Of a stretch of DNA of 64,000 nucleotides, positions 11,800-22,318 are shown piece by piece. This DNA is from Axinella damicornis. Lineage: Eukaryota; Porifera; Demospongiae; Axinellida; Axinellidae. The notes under the pieces were generated by a model. The model had not been told where the DNA came from. It saw nothing but the letters and a program-made list of their open reading frames with translations, and ran no database searches. How positions within the stretch are numbered: the first letter of the stretch is position 1; each line of letters opens with the position of its first letter. Position numbers and translations under genes: made by a program. The stretch covers positions 2,357,244-2,421,243 of the forward strand of contig OZ007505.1 of NCBI GenBank assembly GCA_963931865.1. Reading direction: 5' to 3'.

Positions 11800-14374
11800 A
11801 TGCGAGGGGAAAGAAAGGGAGTTCTGCCGCGCAGGGTGAAGTGGAGAGCAGGTGTCCTGCTCTGTTCGGCTCTGCTGATCGTAGCGCTGGGCGCCCTGTA
11901 CCAGTTCATTCCGCTCCTACGATGGTACTCTCAGCCACCACTGTTCGTCATCGAGGACAAAACCATCGAAGGCCTTCTACACACCAAAGTGTTGCTCAAC
12001 ACCTACACTGGTAAACTTGAACCACCAGATGAGAAACTAATGTGTCCTCTTTCATGTCTTTTAGTTTTGAGCTGCCTGGCTACAGTGTACGCAATCTCTG
12101 TTGGGGTACATTTAGATGAACAGAACCCCCAGCACACGTCGGGGGCCGGGTAACACTAATGATTTGCTTTTGACTTAAACCACTCATAAGAAGCTACTCA
12201 AGAATGCTAAATTGTAAGCCCGGCTTCCCGGAGACCTTGCTGTCTCTGCATGCTGTGGTCATAATTGGTGAGATAGCACATGATGTACATGCAAACCCCA
12301 CACAGCAACCCAATGATACTCACTTCCTTACTGAAACTATTACATATCTGAGCTAAGTACATACAAGCCCAGAAATGAGAGCTACAGGGGCGGCGGAAGC
12401 ACTCCAGCTTTGGTCGGGCAAAGTATATAGTGGAGGTGTTATACGTTTTATGCAGCAGAGGCGGCAAAGCATGGAAAATTTCAACGGTTTAGCACACTGG
12501 CATGCTTCATATGCCCTTGTAGGTGACCTTTTATTTCGGAAGTTTGGACTTTCGTGGTGGAACCAGCCTGCCATTTTGGAGGTCAAGGTTGCCAGACAAT
12601 TATATTAGTGGCAGATATTTGTGTGTTTTTTAGCCCTGCAACAGGTATGCTGAATCAAAGGACTGACAAGGTCAAGGTTGCCACAATTGTATTAGTGGCA
12701 GATATTAATGTGTTTTTCAGCCCTGCAATTAATTAAGCAGGTATGCTGAATCAAAGGACTGACAAATTTATATGACAACACTTGCTTGACCTGCATTTTG
12801 GAGCTAGGAACTGATATAGCTACCCATGTTTTGACCTCAACAGATGGTACCAGATATTTATTCCTCCCCTTGCTAATGGTCTATTATTAATGAACAAGCC
12901 GATCTGTTGGGTGTACACGCAGTAGTATGGCAATAACTATTGCAACTGTCTTAGGCATGCAATAATGATTATATACCTCTGCTTAATAGATACTACCTGT
13001 TTACAATGAAGTATGTCCACTCAGCATACTAATGAAGTTTTACCTTGGGGTTTACCTCAAACGAAACGTGCTGCAGAGAGATCTTGTGCTGTTATGGATG
13101 TGCCTCTTTTGCAGGTGAGTATGTGCAGGTTGTGGTGGACTATGGTGGACGAGTGGAGGACCTGAAGCTTAGGTCTCATTCTGGAGGGAAACTGCGGACA
13201 GTCTTACTGACACACAATGGCAATGCCAGTGCCATCATCCAGAATGGATGGTGGAAGGGGATGCTCCTGATTCCATGGGCCAACAGGATAGCATACGTGA
13301 GTGCATGCCACTGCCTCGGGACACATAATGACCTACACCTCCACTGACGGTAAAACACAAGCCGGACTATTTTCCCAAGCCCTGCCCAGCCTTTTGTCGC
13401 TTGCAGTACAGAAAAGCGGGGAGAGCCTGGTCTGTTTCCTCACATGAGCATTACGTAATCGACAAATGCCCAAAATTTTCATAGCAACACCTAGGGAGTG
13501 AGGAGGAAGATCAAATTCTGAAAGCAATTTTAGTTGTAGTTCCCAGATTTCAAATACAATGCGCAACACCCAGTAAAAATTATATTTACAAAGAACTCTA
13601 TCTCATACGTCTATGTAGGGAAAGTACACATTCTTCAATAACACCTATCAGCTTAATGTGAATGAGAACAAGACGAATCCAACACTTGTTAATGCACTTC
13701 ATGGCCTAATGGCCAACACAACCTTGATGGTCAATAAAACGGAAGCCACAGTTGACTACGCTACCCTTGTTCTCTCTCACACAATTGATGAAGGATTGTA
13801 CAAAGGATACCCCTTCCGAGTCAATATGCTCATCACCTACAATTTGACCAAAGAAGGCTTCAGTATCCTATTTCAGATCTCGAACGCACTGTCACACTCA
13901 CCTTTGCCACTCTACGTTGGCTGGCATCCGTACTTTGCCTGTACAGCTTACAAGGCAGTCTTGACTTTTGAGCAGTGTACCGGATGGAACCATGTGGAAC
14001 TGAATGCGAACTCCGACCCCACTGGAATCACAGATGTGTACAGCGGTTTCGATGGGTCTCAGCCTATAGGAGGGAATTTGACCAATCCTACCTACTACGA
14101 CGATGAGTTCAAGCCTACCGAAGGTGGTGATGTGTGCCCCATTATAGAAACTAAGTTGTATGATGCAGACACTGGCCAAACCGTTGTTCTGTGGCAAGAT
14201 CGCAGTTTCAGATTTGTTCACGTATTCACCGGATCCAGCTCGCTCTTCCAGGAGGACGCTGTGGCCATCGAGCCAATGAGTGCCATGGCAGACGCATACA
14301 ACAACCACGACCACCTCACCACCCTCAGTGCAGGGGAGACGTGGACCGGCAGCTTTGGTGTGTACGTGGAGTGA
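11800..14374 (+). CDS. membrane-anchored aldose 1-epimerase (galactose mutarotase)-like protein
   Basis: Three exons join in phase: 11800-12010, 13115-13296 and 13619-14374, giving 382 residues. The start is the ATG at 11800; no upstream in-frame ATG is present. Residues about 17-35 form a signal-anchor helix after a basic stretch, so this is a type II membrane protein with a lumenal or extracellular catalytic domain. The rest matches the galactose-mutarotase fold: LIPWANRIA near 123-130, NALHG near 156-160, GWHPYF with His234 as a candidate catalytic acid, and AIEPMSAMADAYN with Glu349 as the candidate catalytic base. Many N-x-S/T sites fit a secretory location. Family members interconvert alpha and beta anomers of sugars; the substrate here is unknown. 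Membrane anchoring is unusual, since typical mutarotases are cytosolic. The gene is divergent from the death-domain gene. Confidence 0.92.
12580..12772. repeat. tandem duplication of about 95 bp
   Basis: Two adjacent copies share GTCAAGGTTGCC, ATTAGTGGCAGATATT and GGTATGCTGAATCAAAGGAC. It lies in intron 1 of the epimerase-like gene and the copies have already diverged. Confidence 0.85.
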
Positions 14375-15962
14375 TTGACCACTAAAACGTGACAACCATT
14401 ATTATGTACATTGGAATGTTGATTTTCTCTTTCAGTTTGCTGTGCGCCCTTTCAACACAATGTTAATTATTGGTGGCTGTACCAAGAGACAAGAAAAATA
14501 GTTTGATATATAATTGAGCCAAATGATTCACTGATTCCTACACGAGCTATACTCCTTGAATAGTTGAACGTGACCCTAAAATTTAATTATACTGAGTACA
14601 TTATAACTGTTTCTCTGTCGCAAGTGAAATTTAGAACAAGCTGTTGCTGTACCATGGCGGTGTCCAACTTGGCAGCACGCTGGTATATGTAGAAGCAGTA
14701 TAGATCGATCATTATTCTGTCAGTTATACAAATGCGAAAAGGAACGTTAGTAGCATTTTGTCTACTCTGATTTCATCTACTAACCATCAGAGTTGTAAGT
14801 TATGCAGGAGTGAGAACAGAAGATGGAACAACTTCTGATTGTGAGGCTGGAGTCCCAATTAGTGAATTATTTTCTCTGGAGGTCACATTTAGCCTATGGA
14901 TGCATACTGGTGTTCATCCCCTCGAACTTTACACAAGTGCCCATTTGCACCCTAAAAACACTAACCTCATTCATATAACAAGCCTTCAATAGTCATTGCT
15001 CTTAGCCGACAACTGACTGTCCAGAATAAGAAGCAACTTTCATTGCCAGAACTGGAAGCCCTACAAGCTGAGAGGACTCTTTCTAAAGCCCATTCGTTCA
15101 AACAAGGAGAAAAATGTGCCATGCACATAGTACTACTGTGTAGTATTGTAGCTAGCTAGCTACTACATTGCTTGAACAATGATATTGGAATTCCCAATTT
15201 GACTGAAGTCATGTGACTACATATCTGTGAAAGTTGAATACATATCCATAGCTTAGCTAGCTATTGCTATCTTACCATAGCAGCTAGCTAAAATAGCTGA
15301 AGAAGTTTGAAGGATATTTGAGGTGAGGTTTGAAGGATATTTGAGATGAGAGCTGGCTGGTGATTAAGTTCTTGCCATCATGGCCAATGGACAGAAGTTT
15401 ATAACAATGCAGCCGGTCTGTTAGTAGGCACAGACATAGCTATATAGCTACCCTACAATGCCATCATGATCTTTAAATTACTAGTAGATTCTACCATTTC
15501 AAGAAACCCATTAACTGTTGACCATAATCATAAGTTAGGAGTGATACATGCATGCGGTGCTTTACATTTTATGTAACATATGGCATTGCCATGCATGGGA
15601 AAATTCATGCTGTTTGGGCTGAATTAATGGAAGTGGGAGTATGACAAAGCTGTAGGCTGAACAGAAGCGGTGCATGTGGCAGGCACAGGCCCATAGCCAG
15701 CAGTAGCTAACTGGCTATAGTATTAGCGCTCCTGCTCAGGAGAGAGTCTGGGACCAAGGTTGGACCTAGTGGGATTTTGTTCCATTGACCCCCCCCCCCC
15801 CCCCCCCCCCCCCCCTTATGGGCTACAAGCCTGAGGCAGACCAGGGCTATAGCTATAGGTGAAGCCACAGGGTGATCGCATTTCTGTAATGCCAAAACAC
15901 TGTTTGACTGAAACTCTCTGATTGTAGACTGTCACTATCTTCACAAAAAGATACATAGCTAC

Positions 15963-16051
15963 TGCTTTGTGTGGATCTTCAATAATGTTTCAAAGCTAGG
16001 GTGAATTGCTTTGTGTGGATCTTCAATAATGTTTCAAAGCTAGGGTGAATT
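15963..16051 (+). repeat. 44-bp direct tandem duplication
   Basis: Two essentially identical copies starting TGCTTTGTGTGGATCTTC and ending AGCTAGGGTGAAT, immediately adjacent. The identity implies a recent duplication. Confidence 0.93.
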
Positions 16052-16167
16052 GCTATACAAGTTCCTGCTGCATGGTATATGTACACTGCTGGGCCCGATA
16101 GTTAGAAGACCAATTTATTAGTATATACACACATAGTATTCACACACACCCATAACATGCACACAAC

Positions 16168-16186
16168 CCCCACCCACCCACCCACC

Positions 16187-16243
<57 letters not shown>

Positions 16244-16266
16244 CACACACACACACACACACACAC
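16168..16266. repeat. (CCCA)n and (CA)n microsatellite
   Basis: A CCCA tract passes into a long CA tract, then a short interruption and CA again. The Val/Cys and Thr/His ORFs over it are artefacts. Confidence 0.97.
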
Positions 16267-16480
16267 AACAAAACACAAGACACCCAATATTTTGTTAAAA
16301 CAAAGAGTAGCATACATAGTTTTGAGAGTAGACAAGACCATTGTGCACGAACAATAAAGAATTCATGAATAACGTTAAAACAATCTAGCACTGCTATAAC
16401 TCACTTCATTATAATGCACACTCACACTCAGTTCTGTAGGCTGTGTCGTAAACATCACTGCATGCAACCACCCGAGCAGA

Positions 16481-19400
16481 ATGAGCCATCTTGTGCTAGC
16501 TGCACTGCTGTACGTGACAACAGCACCAGTATCCTCTGCTGGTCACACCTTCTACATCACAGCCCGGGATAATGCATCGTGCCCTGTACAAGAATGCCAC
16601 AATCTTGCCTACTACTCCCAGAATGCGCAACAGTACTTCACCTCCAACACCACTGCAGTCTTCCTACAAGGTACCCATCTTGTTGAAGCTGAAGGGGCAA
16701 TAACGATTGAGGATGTAATTAATCTGAGGTTAGTTGGAAGTCATTCTCATAGCCAACCTCATAACCAACAGTTCAACAAAATTGTTTGTTTGAAGTCTGC
16801 AGCATTTGCTTTTCTGAGGGGAAGAAACATTTCCTTAGATAATCTGGTCTTTTCCAACTGTGGTGTTGAAGTTGCAGGGCAACCTGCAGCACTATACTTC
16901 AGCCAGGTTGTTGGATTGAGTATTTCACAAGTGACAGTAGAAAACAGCATTGGATACGGGCTGCGTGTAACAGACCATCTTGGAAATGCTTCGATTATCA
17001 GTTCAACGTTCCAGTTCAATTCAGCCATGGCTCCAACAGACCAGGGTGGAAACGTCTACCTCCAGTTTGCTCGTGGACAGTGTCTCAGTGGTACTAGCGA
17101 TATAGAAGTCCTTACCCTAACAGTTACGGACTCTCAATTCTTGTTTGGAGTTGGCAACCCTAATGCCAGCATTGGCCAGTTGGCCGGGGGATTACATATT
17201 GACCTCCCCAATTCTTGTCCTTGCGTACTGGTGAACATAGCTGGTACTGTGGCTAGGAACAACACTGGTGCATATGGCAACATAGCAGTGGTCGTTTCAG
17301 AAGATGTTGAAAATTCAATTTGCACATTCATAAACATTGATCACAGCTACAGTGCTTACGCACAGTACAATAACTCAGAAGCATTAGCAGGAGGGTTGAC
17401 ACTGGTACTTGCACGAGAGGTACAATGCAACAATGCTAGTATGGGCAAACAACACACCATTATGCAAATATCCAACACTCAGTTTATTGGTAGCTATTCC
17501 GTATTTGGAGGAAGTGGACTTAATCTTTTTTACAACCAAAAATGCTCCAACACAAGAGTGGTTCTAACCAACGTAACCTTACGTGGTAACATAAAGTGGT
17601 CACCTCAAATATTTTGTGGCGGGAATATCCTGATTGCTGACTTCAGTGATATAGTAGTCAACAATTCTGTACTGCTTGAAGAATGCACACTTTCAGATGG
17701 AATTTCAGAAACTGTTGGAGGAGGATTATGCTTTACACATAACTTATACATCGGTGAAATCATTGACCCAATGGTTGTATCTGACAGAACTCAGCCAACC
17801 TCGCAACATGGGTTTGATCTGCAGGTATCCAACTCACGGGTTACTGGTAACTCTGCTAGGAGAACTGGAGGAGGATTTTTTATAGAGACGTATTATGGTG
17901 TCAGAGTCAGTCTGACCAATGTCATCTTTGATGGAAACACAGCCGAGATATCTGGTGGTAGTGTGCACATCGATGCTGTCAGCACCCTTCACACCATTCA
18001 GATTGTCAATAGCTTATTCAGATCATCAGTAGCACAAGAGGGAGCAGCTGTGTATATTTCTGGCTCCAAAGGCTACTACTCCCTCACAGCGAATGAAGCC
18101 AGATTTCAAAATAGCACATTTTGGAATCAAACAGGAAACGCTGTCTTTCTATATCAAGTGGAGCATGCTTTTATCAAGGACTGCTACTTTTACGAAAACA
18201 ACGGAACAGCGCTATCTGCCAGTGCCAGCAACATCTTAATGGTGGGAACAAACATATTTGAGAAAAACCAGGCTACTAATGGAGGGGGCTTAGCTCTTTG
18301 TGGCAATTCAATGCTATTTCTTTCCAACAATGAATCTACTCACATACAGTTTACCAACAACCACGCTTTTCACACAGGAGGAGCGATTTTTATCCGAGAC
18401 CAGTGTGGTAACTCCAACCCTTCTTGCTTCTTCCAGTTCAGCACAGTATTCATCTTAATAGCATTATCAGAAATACGTTCCACAGTCAACTTTGAAAACA
18501 ACACAGCTGGCGGTGCAGGTGGCGCAATTTATGGGGGGTCAGTGGACAGCTGCCAGTTATATCCACAAGTGTTTTCAGAATTGAATCAACAACTAGTCGA
18601 CAGTGGTGCTGTGTTTGATCGCATCTTCAAGGCTGAGCAACACTCTGATGGATTGGATATATCCTCAGATCCGGTTGGTGTCTGCTTGTGTGACAACCTT
18701 GAGTTGGATTGTGGTATTAAATCGTTCCACAGAGAACCAATATTCCCTGGAGAATCTTTCACAGTTATGGTTGCTACTGTGGGACAGAGAGGTGGTCCTA
18801 TACCTGGAGTCGTACTTGCTGAAGTAACCAACCCAGAAAATGCTTCCCTGAGTTCCTTTCAGCATTCTCAGTCCACTGACGGTCACTGCACTCCAGCAAA
18901 CTTCACTGTATTTTCATCTGAGACATCAGATGTCATAATTACACTGATGCATGAACAGCCTCCATCAGACGATGCCAGAGTCACCGGCTTCCTGCCACCA
19001 CAACTAGTAGTTCCTCTCCTTCCATGTCCACTGGGGTTTGCACTGACTGGAATCCAACCGCACTGTGACTGTGTGGAGAAACTTCTGGAGAATGGCATCA
19101 GGTGTAACCTCAGTGACAATACCGTGCACCGCCAAACTGATGTGTGGATTGGGTACTATCAACCAGATACTTCCACCACCACACCAGACACCACAAAAGG
19201 TGTAGTTGCCGGAGTGGTGATTCATTACCATTGTCCCTTTGACTACTGCCAACCAACTGACAGTGACGTTGATCTCCATGACCCAGACAAACAGTGTGCT
19301 TTCAATCGTTCTGGCATCCTCTGTGGGGGATGCAAACCAAACCTCAGTCTTGTCCTTGGAACCTCGCAGTGTCTACAATGTCAGAATACATATATTTCCC

Positions 19401-20578
19401 TCCTAGCAATATTTGTGTTAGCTGGTGTGGCTCTAGTGTGCATCCTAACAGTTGGAAATGTCACAGTTGCAGCAGGTACCATCAACGGTCTGATATTTTA
19501 TGCGAACTTGATTCAAGTAAATCGCTCTGCATTCTTTCCGCCAGGAGATATCAATATTCTTACTGTCTTTATCGCTTGGCTCAATCTTGATCTTGGAATT
19601 CAGACTTGCTTTTCCAGCAACATAGATGCTTACTTGAGAACGTGGTTACAGTTTGTCTTTCCTATCTATATCTGGGTAATTGTATTTCTGATGATTCTCG
19701 TCAGCCACTACTCCACACTGGCTGCTAAAATAGTGAGCAGAGATGTAGTCAAGGTACTTGCAACCCTCTTCCTGCTGTCTTATGCCAAGCTGTTCCGCAC
19801 CATAATCGATGTATTCTCTTTTACCAGCCTGACCTATCCTGATGGTTCTAGACATACAGTGTGGCTATTGGATGGCAATGTTGCTTACTTCAGTGGAAAA
19901 CACTTGGCATTGTTTCTAGTTGCAATGGTGACACTTCTTGGCTTCATTATACCGTACACATTGGTGATCCTTTTTGCTCAATGTCTGCTGTCAAGCTCCA
20001 AGTACCAACTACTGCATTGGATAAGCAAATTTCAGCCATTGTTTGATGCTTACACAGGTCCATATAAGGACAAATACCGCTTTTGGACAGGTCTGTTTTT
20101 ACTGGCTCGAGTGGTACTGTTTGTAATACATGCTTCTAAGAAGACGCTGGGTGGCCCTAATGTGAATCTTACGTCAGTTGCGCTGGTAACTATATGTCTT
20201 GTTGTGCTTCACTCTCCAAGAGTGTATAAAGTGTGGGTTTTAGGTGTTTTGGAATTAACCTTCCTCCTGAACGTGAATGTGCTGTCAATTCTGGTTTTAT
20301 ACATCGGACAAACAGGAGGAAACAGACACGCCCTAGCTGCAGTCGTGTATACATCAATCAGCATAGCATTTGTGACATTTATTGGTATTTTACTTCACCA
20401 TGTGTACTGTCGACTTGCCACAACTCAAGTTTGGAAAAAGGTGTTTCAAAAGTCGGAAGCAAAGGAGCTCAGTAATCCTGATGAACTTGAATTGTCTGGG
20501 TTACAAGAATCACAGACCAGTAGTGTCTCATTTATTCCATATCGTGAGCCACTACTTGACTCTAGTGAAGACATCTGA
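16481..20578 (+). CDS. large secreted parallel-beta-helix protein with multi-pass C-terminus
   Basis: A single uninterrupted ORF of 1365 codons. Residues 1-20 form a signal peptide (MSHLVLAALLYVTTAPVSSA). About 60-700 is a long run of short hydrophobic/Asn-Gly-rich turns such as NNTAGGAGGAIYG and ENNGTALSASASN, the signature of a right-handed parallel beta-helix (pectate-lyase or polymorphic-outer-membrane-protein-like), with dozens of N-glycosylation sites. About 840-970 is Cys-rich, including CDCVEKLL and GILCGGCKPNLSL. From about 970 to 1310 there are roughly seven or eight hydrophobic helices. In the middle is FDAYTGPYKDKYRFWTGLFL, a motif I associate with a lineage-expanded sponge/cnidarian membrane family. 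The tail is short and cytosolic. Function is unknown; the architecture suggests a cell-surface receptor or adhesion protein. Lack of introns, unlike all neighbours, suggests retrotransposition or a naturally intronless family. Confidence 0.9.
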   Translation: MSHLVLAALLYVTTAPVSSAGHTFYITARDNASCPVQECHNLAYYSQNAQQYFTSNTTAVFLQGTHLVEAEGAITIEDVINLRLVGSHSHSQPHNQQFNKIVCLKSAAFAFLRGRNISLDNLVFSNCGVEVAGQPAALYFSQVVGLSISQVTVENSIGYGLRVTDHLGNASIISSTFQFNSAMAPTDQGGNVYLQFARGQCLSGTSDIEVLTLTVTDSQFLFGVGNPNASIGQLAGGLHIDLPNSCPCVLVNIAGTVARNNTGAYGNIAVVVSEDVENSICTFINIDHSYSAYAQYNNSEALAGGLTLVLAREVQCNNASMGKQHTIMQISNTQFIGSYSVFGGSGLNLFYNQKCSNTRVVLTNVTLRGNIKWSPQIFCGGNILIADFSDIVVNNSVLLEECTLSDGISETVGGGLCFTHNLYIGEIIDPMVVSDRTQPTSQHGFDLQVSNSRVTGNSARRTGGGFFIETYYGVRVSLTNVIFDGNTAEISGGSVHIDAVSTLHTIQIVNSLFRSSVAQEGAAVYISGSKGYYSLTANEARFQNSTFWNQTGNAVFLYQVEHAFIKDCYFYENNGTALSASASNILMVGTNIFEKNQATNGGGLALCGNSMLFLSNNESTHIQFTNNHAFHTGGAIFIRDQCGNSNPSCFFQFSTVFILIALSEIRSTVNFENNTAGGAGGAIYGGSVDSCQLYPQVFSELNQQLVDSGAVFDRIFKAEQHSDGLDISSDPVGVCLCDNLELDCGIKSFHREPIFPGESFTVMVATVGQRGGPIPGVVLAEVTNPENASLSSFQHSQSTDGHCTPANFTVFSSETSDVIITLMHEQPPSDDARVTGFLPPQLVVPLLPCPLGFALTGIQPHCDCVEKLLENGIRCNLSDNTVHRQTDVWIGYYQPDTSTTTPDTTKGVVAGVVIHYHCPFDYCQPTDSDVDLHDPDKQCAFNRSGILCGGCKPNLSLVLGTSQCLQCQNTYISLLAIFVLAGVALVCILTVGNVTVAAGTINGLIFYANLIQVNRSAFFPPGDINILTVFIAWLNLDLGIQTCFSSNIDAYLRTWLQFVFPIYIWVIVFLMILVSHYSTLAAKIVSRDVVKVLATLFLLSYAKLFRTIIDVFSFTSLTYPDGSRHTVWLLDGNVAYFSGKHLALFLVAMVTLLGFIIPYTLVILFAQCLLSSSKYQLLHWISKFQPLFDAYTGPYKDKYRFWTGLFLLARVVLFVIHASKKTLGGPNVNLTSVALVTICLVVLHSPRVYKVWVLGVLELTFLLNVNVLSILVLYIGQTGGNRHALAAVVYTSISIAFVTFIGILLHHVYCRLATTQVWKKVFQKSEAKELSNPDELELSGLQESQTSSVSFIPYREPLLDSSEDI

Positions 20579-21025
20579 AGTTTGAGAAGAATAGCATGAC
20601 TTCGATCATTGTGCTGGTATACTTCCTAGCTAGCTGTAATGTACATGTATACAAACAGGTTAGATTATTGTCACACTTAATTAATTTTTGTAGCCGTGTG
20701 CACGAGTGTAATAATTTGTGAAATATAGCAGCTGTTTACAACTTGAGTTGTACGATCAATGCTTACATGCAATTCAGAATTGTATGTGACAACAGGACAT
20801 TGTACGTATTGTGCTGTATTTTATACATGTATATAATTATAGCACAACAATATAACAGACGTTAGAACTTCAACACAACAGCTATATTATACTTTAATCC
20901 ACTGATCTGTAGTACTCGAAGGTTATGTACTTCGACTAAAGTTGGCTAGAATCTTGAAAAATTTACTATCTACTACAAGTTAAGGGCGGTGATGTGAAGA
21001 CAGACTGAATCCCATGCAAAATGAA

Positions 21026-21175
21026 TTAACTCTTTACCAACCATATAAGAAACAGCTTAAGGAAGCAAAATCCTGTATTAAAGTATAACGCCTAGTAATA
21101 AATTCCCCATATGAATTCTTATGGCTTATGGGAGCTCATGATGGCTTTTGCAGTCATTGGTTGGTAAAGAGTTAA
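21026..21175. mobile_element. 150-bp TTAA-flanked MITE
   Basis: Ends TTAACTCTTTACCAACCA and, at the other side, TGGTTGGTAAAGAGTTAA: about 18-bp inverted repeats starting at TTAA on both sides. TTAA target sites are characteristic of piggyBac transposons, so a piggyBac-type non-autonomous element is likely. Confidence 0.75.
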
Positions 21176-21272
21176 ATTTACCGCCTCAATCAGATCAAGC
21201 ATCAATGAGTGTATGCATGGAATTCAACACTCAGTACATGTATGTGGTTGCAGATCAATACGGCAGTATATA

Positions 21273-21969
21273 CAGTGCTCCAGAGCAAGAGAGTCAACTT
21301 CTTAAAATCTTCGTACAGTGCATTTTGAGCTCTAAAGTACTGTATTATGTACATAACTTTCGATTTTAAGTAAAAATATAAAGTTTGAAAGAAAGTGATT
21401 TTTTACTATATATGGCAGTACAGAAACCATACAAGTGCTCAGCCAGTTTTAGGGGTTTTGATGGAATTTTGACACAAAAATATCCATATCTTCAGACCAA
21501 AAAGGAACTAGGGGTTAAAATTTGCAATGTAGCTTCATCAGGGCATTGCCTATACACTATTCAAATTTGGAATCTTAACTAGTATATAACCATCAGTGAG
21601 TTTGTAACTAAACACTTTTACACCTTTAAAACAAGCGTTTTGCTGAATATTTAAGACACCATTTACAGTTGAGCTTTCAAACTACTGTCATTTGTGTATC
21701 TTTGGGTGGAGTATCTTCAGTTCAATTTACAGCTCCTATATAGCATGGGCTGAAGAGATCACAACTAAAAAATGTGTTTCATAAATTTCATGTTTACAAA
21801 GCCATACAAGGGCACTAGTAGTATACAGCATCCCATAAATTAAGATATAGATTCTGCAATCATCTCTCCATTCAAATACCAAGTTTTGAAACTTAATATG
21901 CATCTGGCTTCAAGTTATAGAACTTTATATAAAAACTGACAAAGTTGACTCTCTTGCTCTGGAGCACTG
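21273..21969. mobile_element. 697-bp MITE, CAGTGCTCC ends
   Basis: The left end CAGTGCTCCAGAGCAAGAG and its reverse complement at 21939-21969 form about 30-bp inverted repeats. TATA flanks both sides. No transposase ORF is present. Confidence 0.8.
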
Positions 21970-22318
21970 TATAGCGGCTCATCAATTAACCCCAATCGCT
22001 CACTACCTCCAGTCATGCACACAATGTATATAGTCAGCATGTGTATAGAGCTTCCAATATAGGTGGTGATGTGCTGCACAGATCACACTATGTAGGTGAA
22101 TTCAAATTCAATGAGTGGGATTGGCAACAACGACATGAAAAAAAAAAAAACAAACCAGGCAACACACAAAGGCTCAGAAAGCACAGTACGTCAGCATTAC
22201 ACTACAAATTTGTTGCCCACTATACACACAAACCCATGCAGCCAGTGAAGTGATGGAACGAGGTGGTCAGCTGTACGAGGACAGAAACATGGCAGCTGTT
22301 TGAGGACAGAAACATGGC

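Larger units (their letters stand above)
14375..16480. other. intergenic interval, no gene seen
   Basis: Between two plus-strand genes. It holds a 44-bp tandem duplication (15963-16051), a poly-C run (about 15789-15815), a (CCCA)n/(CA)n microsatellite (16168-16266) and many TAGCTAGC words. The promoter of the beta-helix gene should lie near 16.3-16.48 kb, but no core element is clear. Confidence 0.6.
20579..22318. other. convergent intergenic interval with two MITEs
   Basis: Lies between the stop of the plus-strand beta-helix gene and the stop of minus-strand NPHP3. It holds AT-rich 3' UTR-like sequence and two inverted-repeat elements (listed separately). No gene is seen. Confidence 0.65.

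Noticed and set aside
13898..14395. 165-codon minus-strand ORF
   Set aside because: Shadow of exon 3 of the epimerase-like gene.
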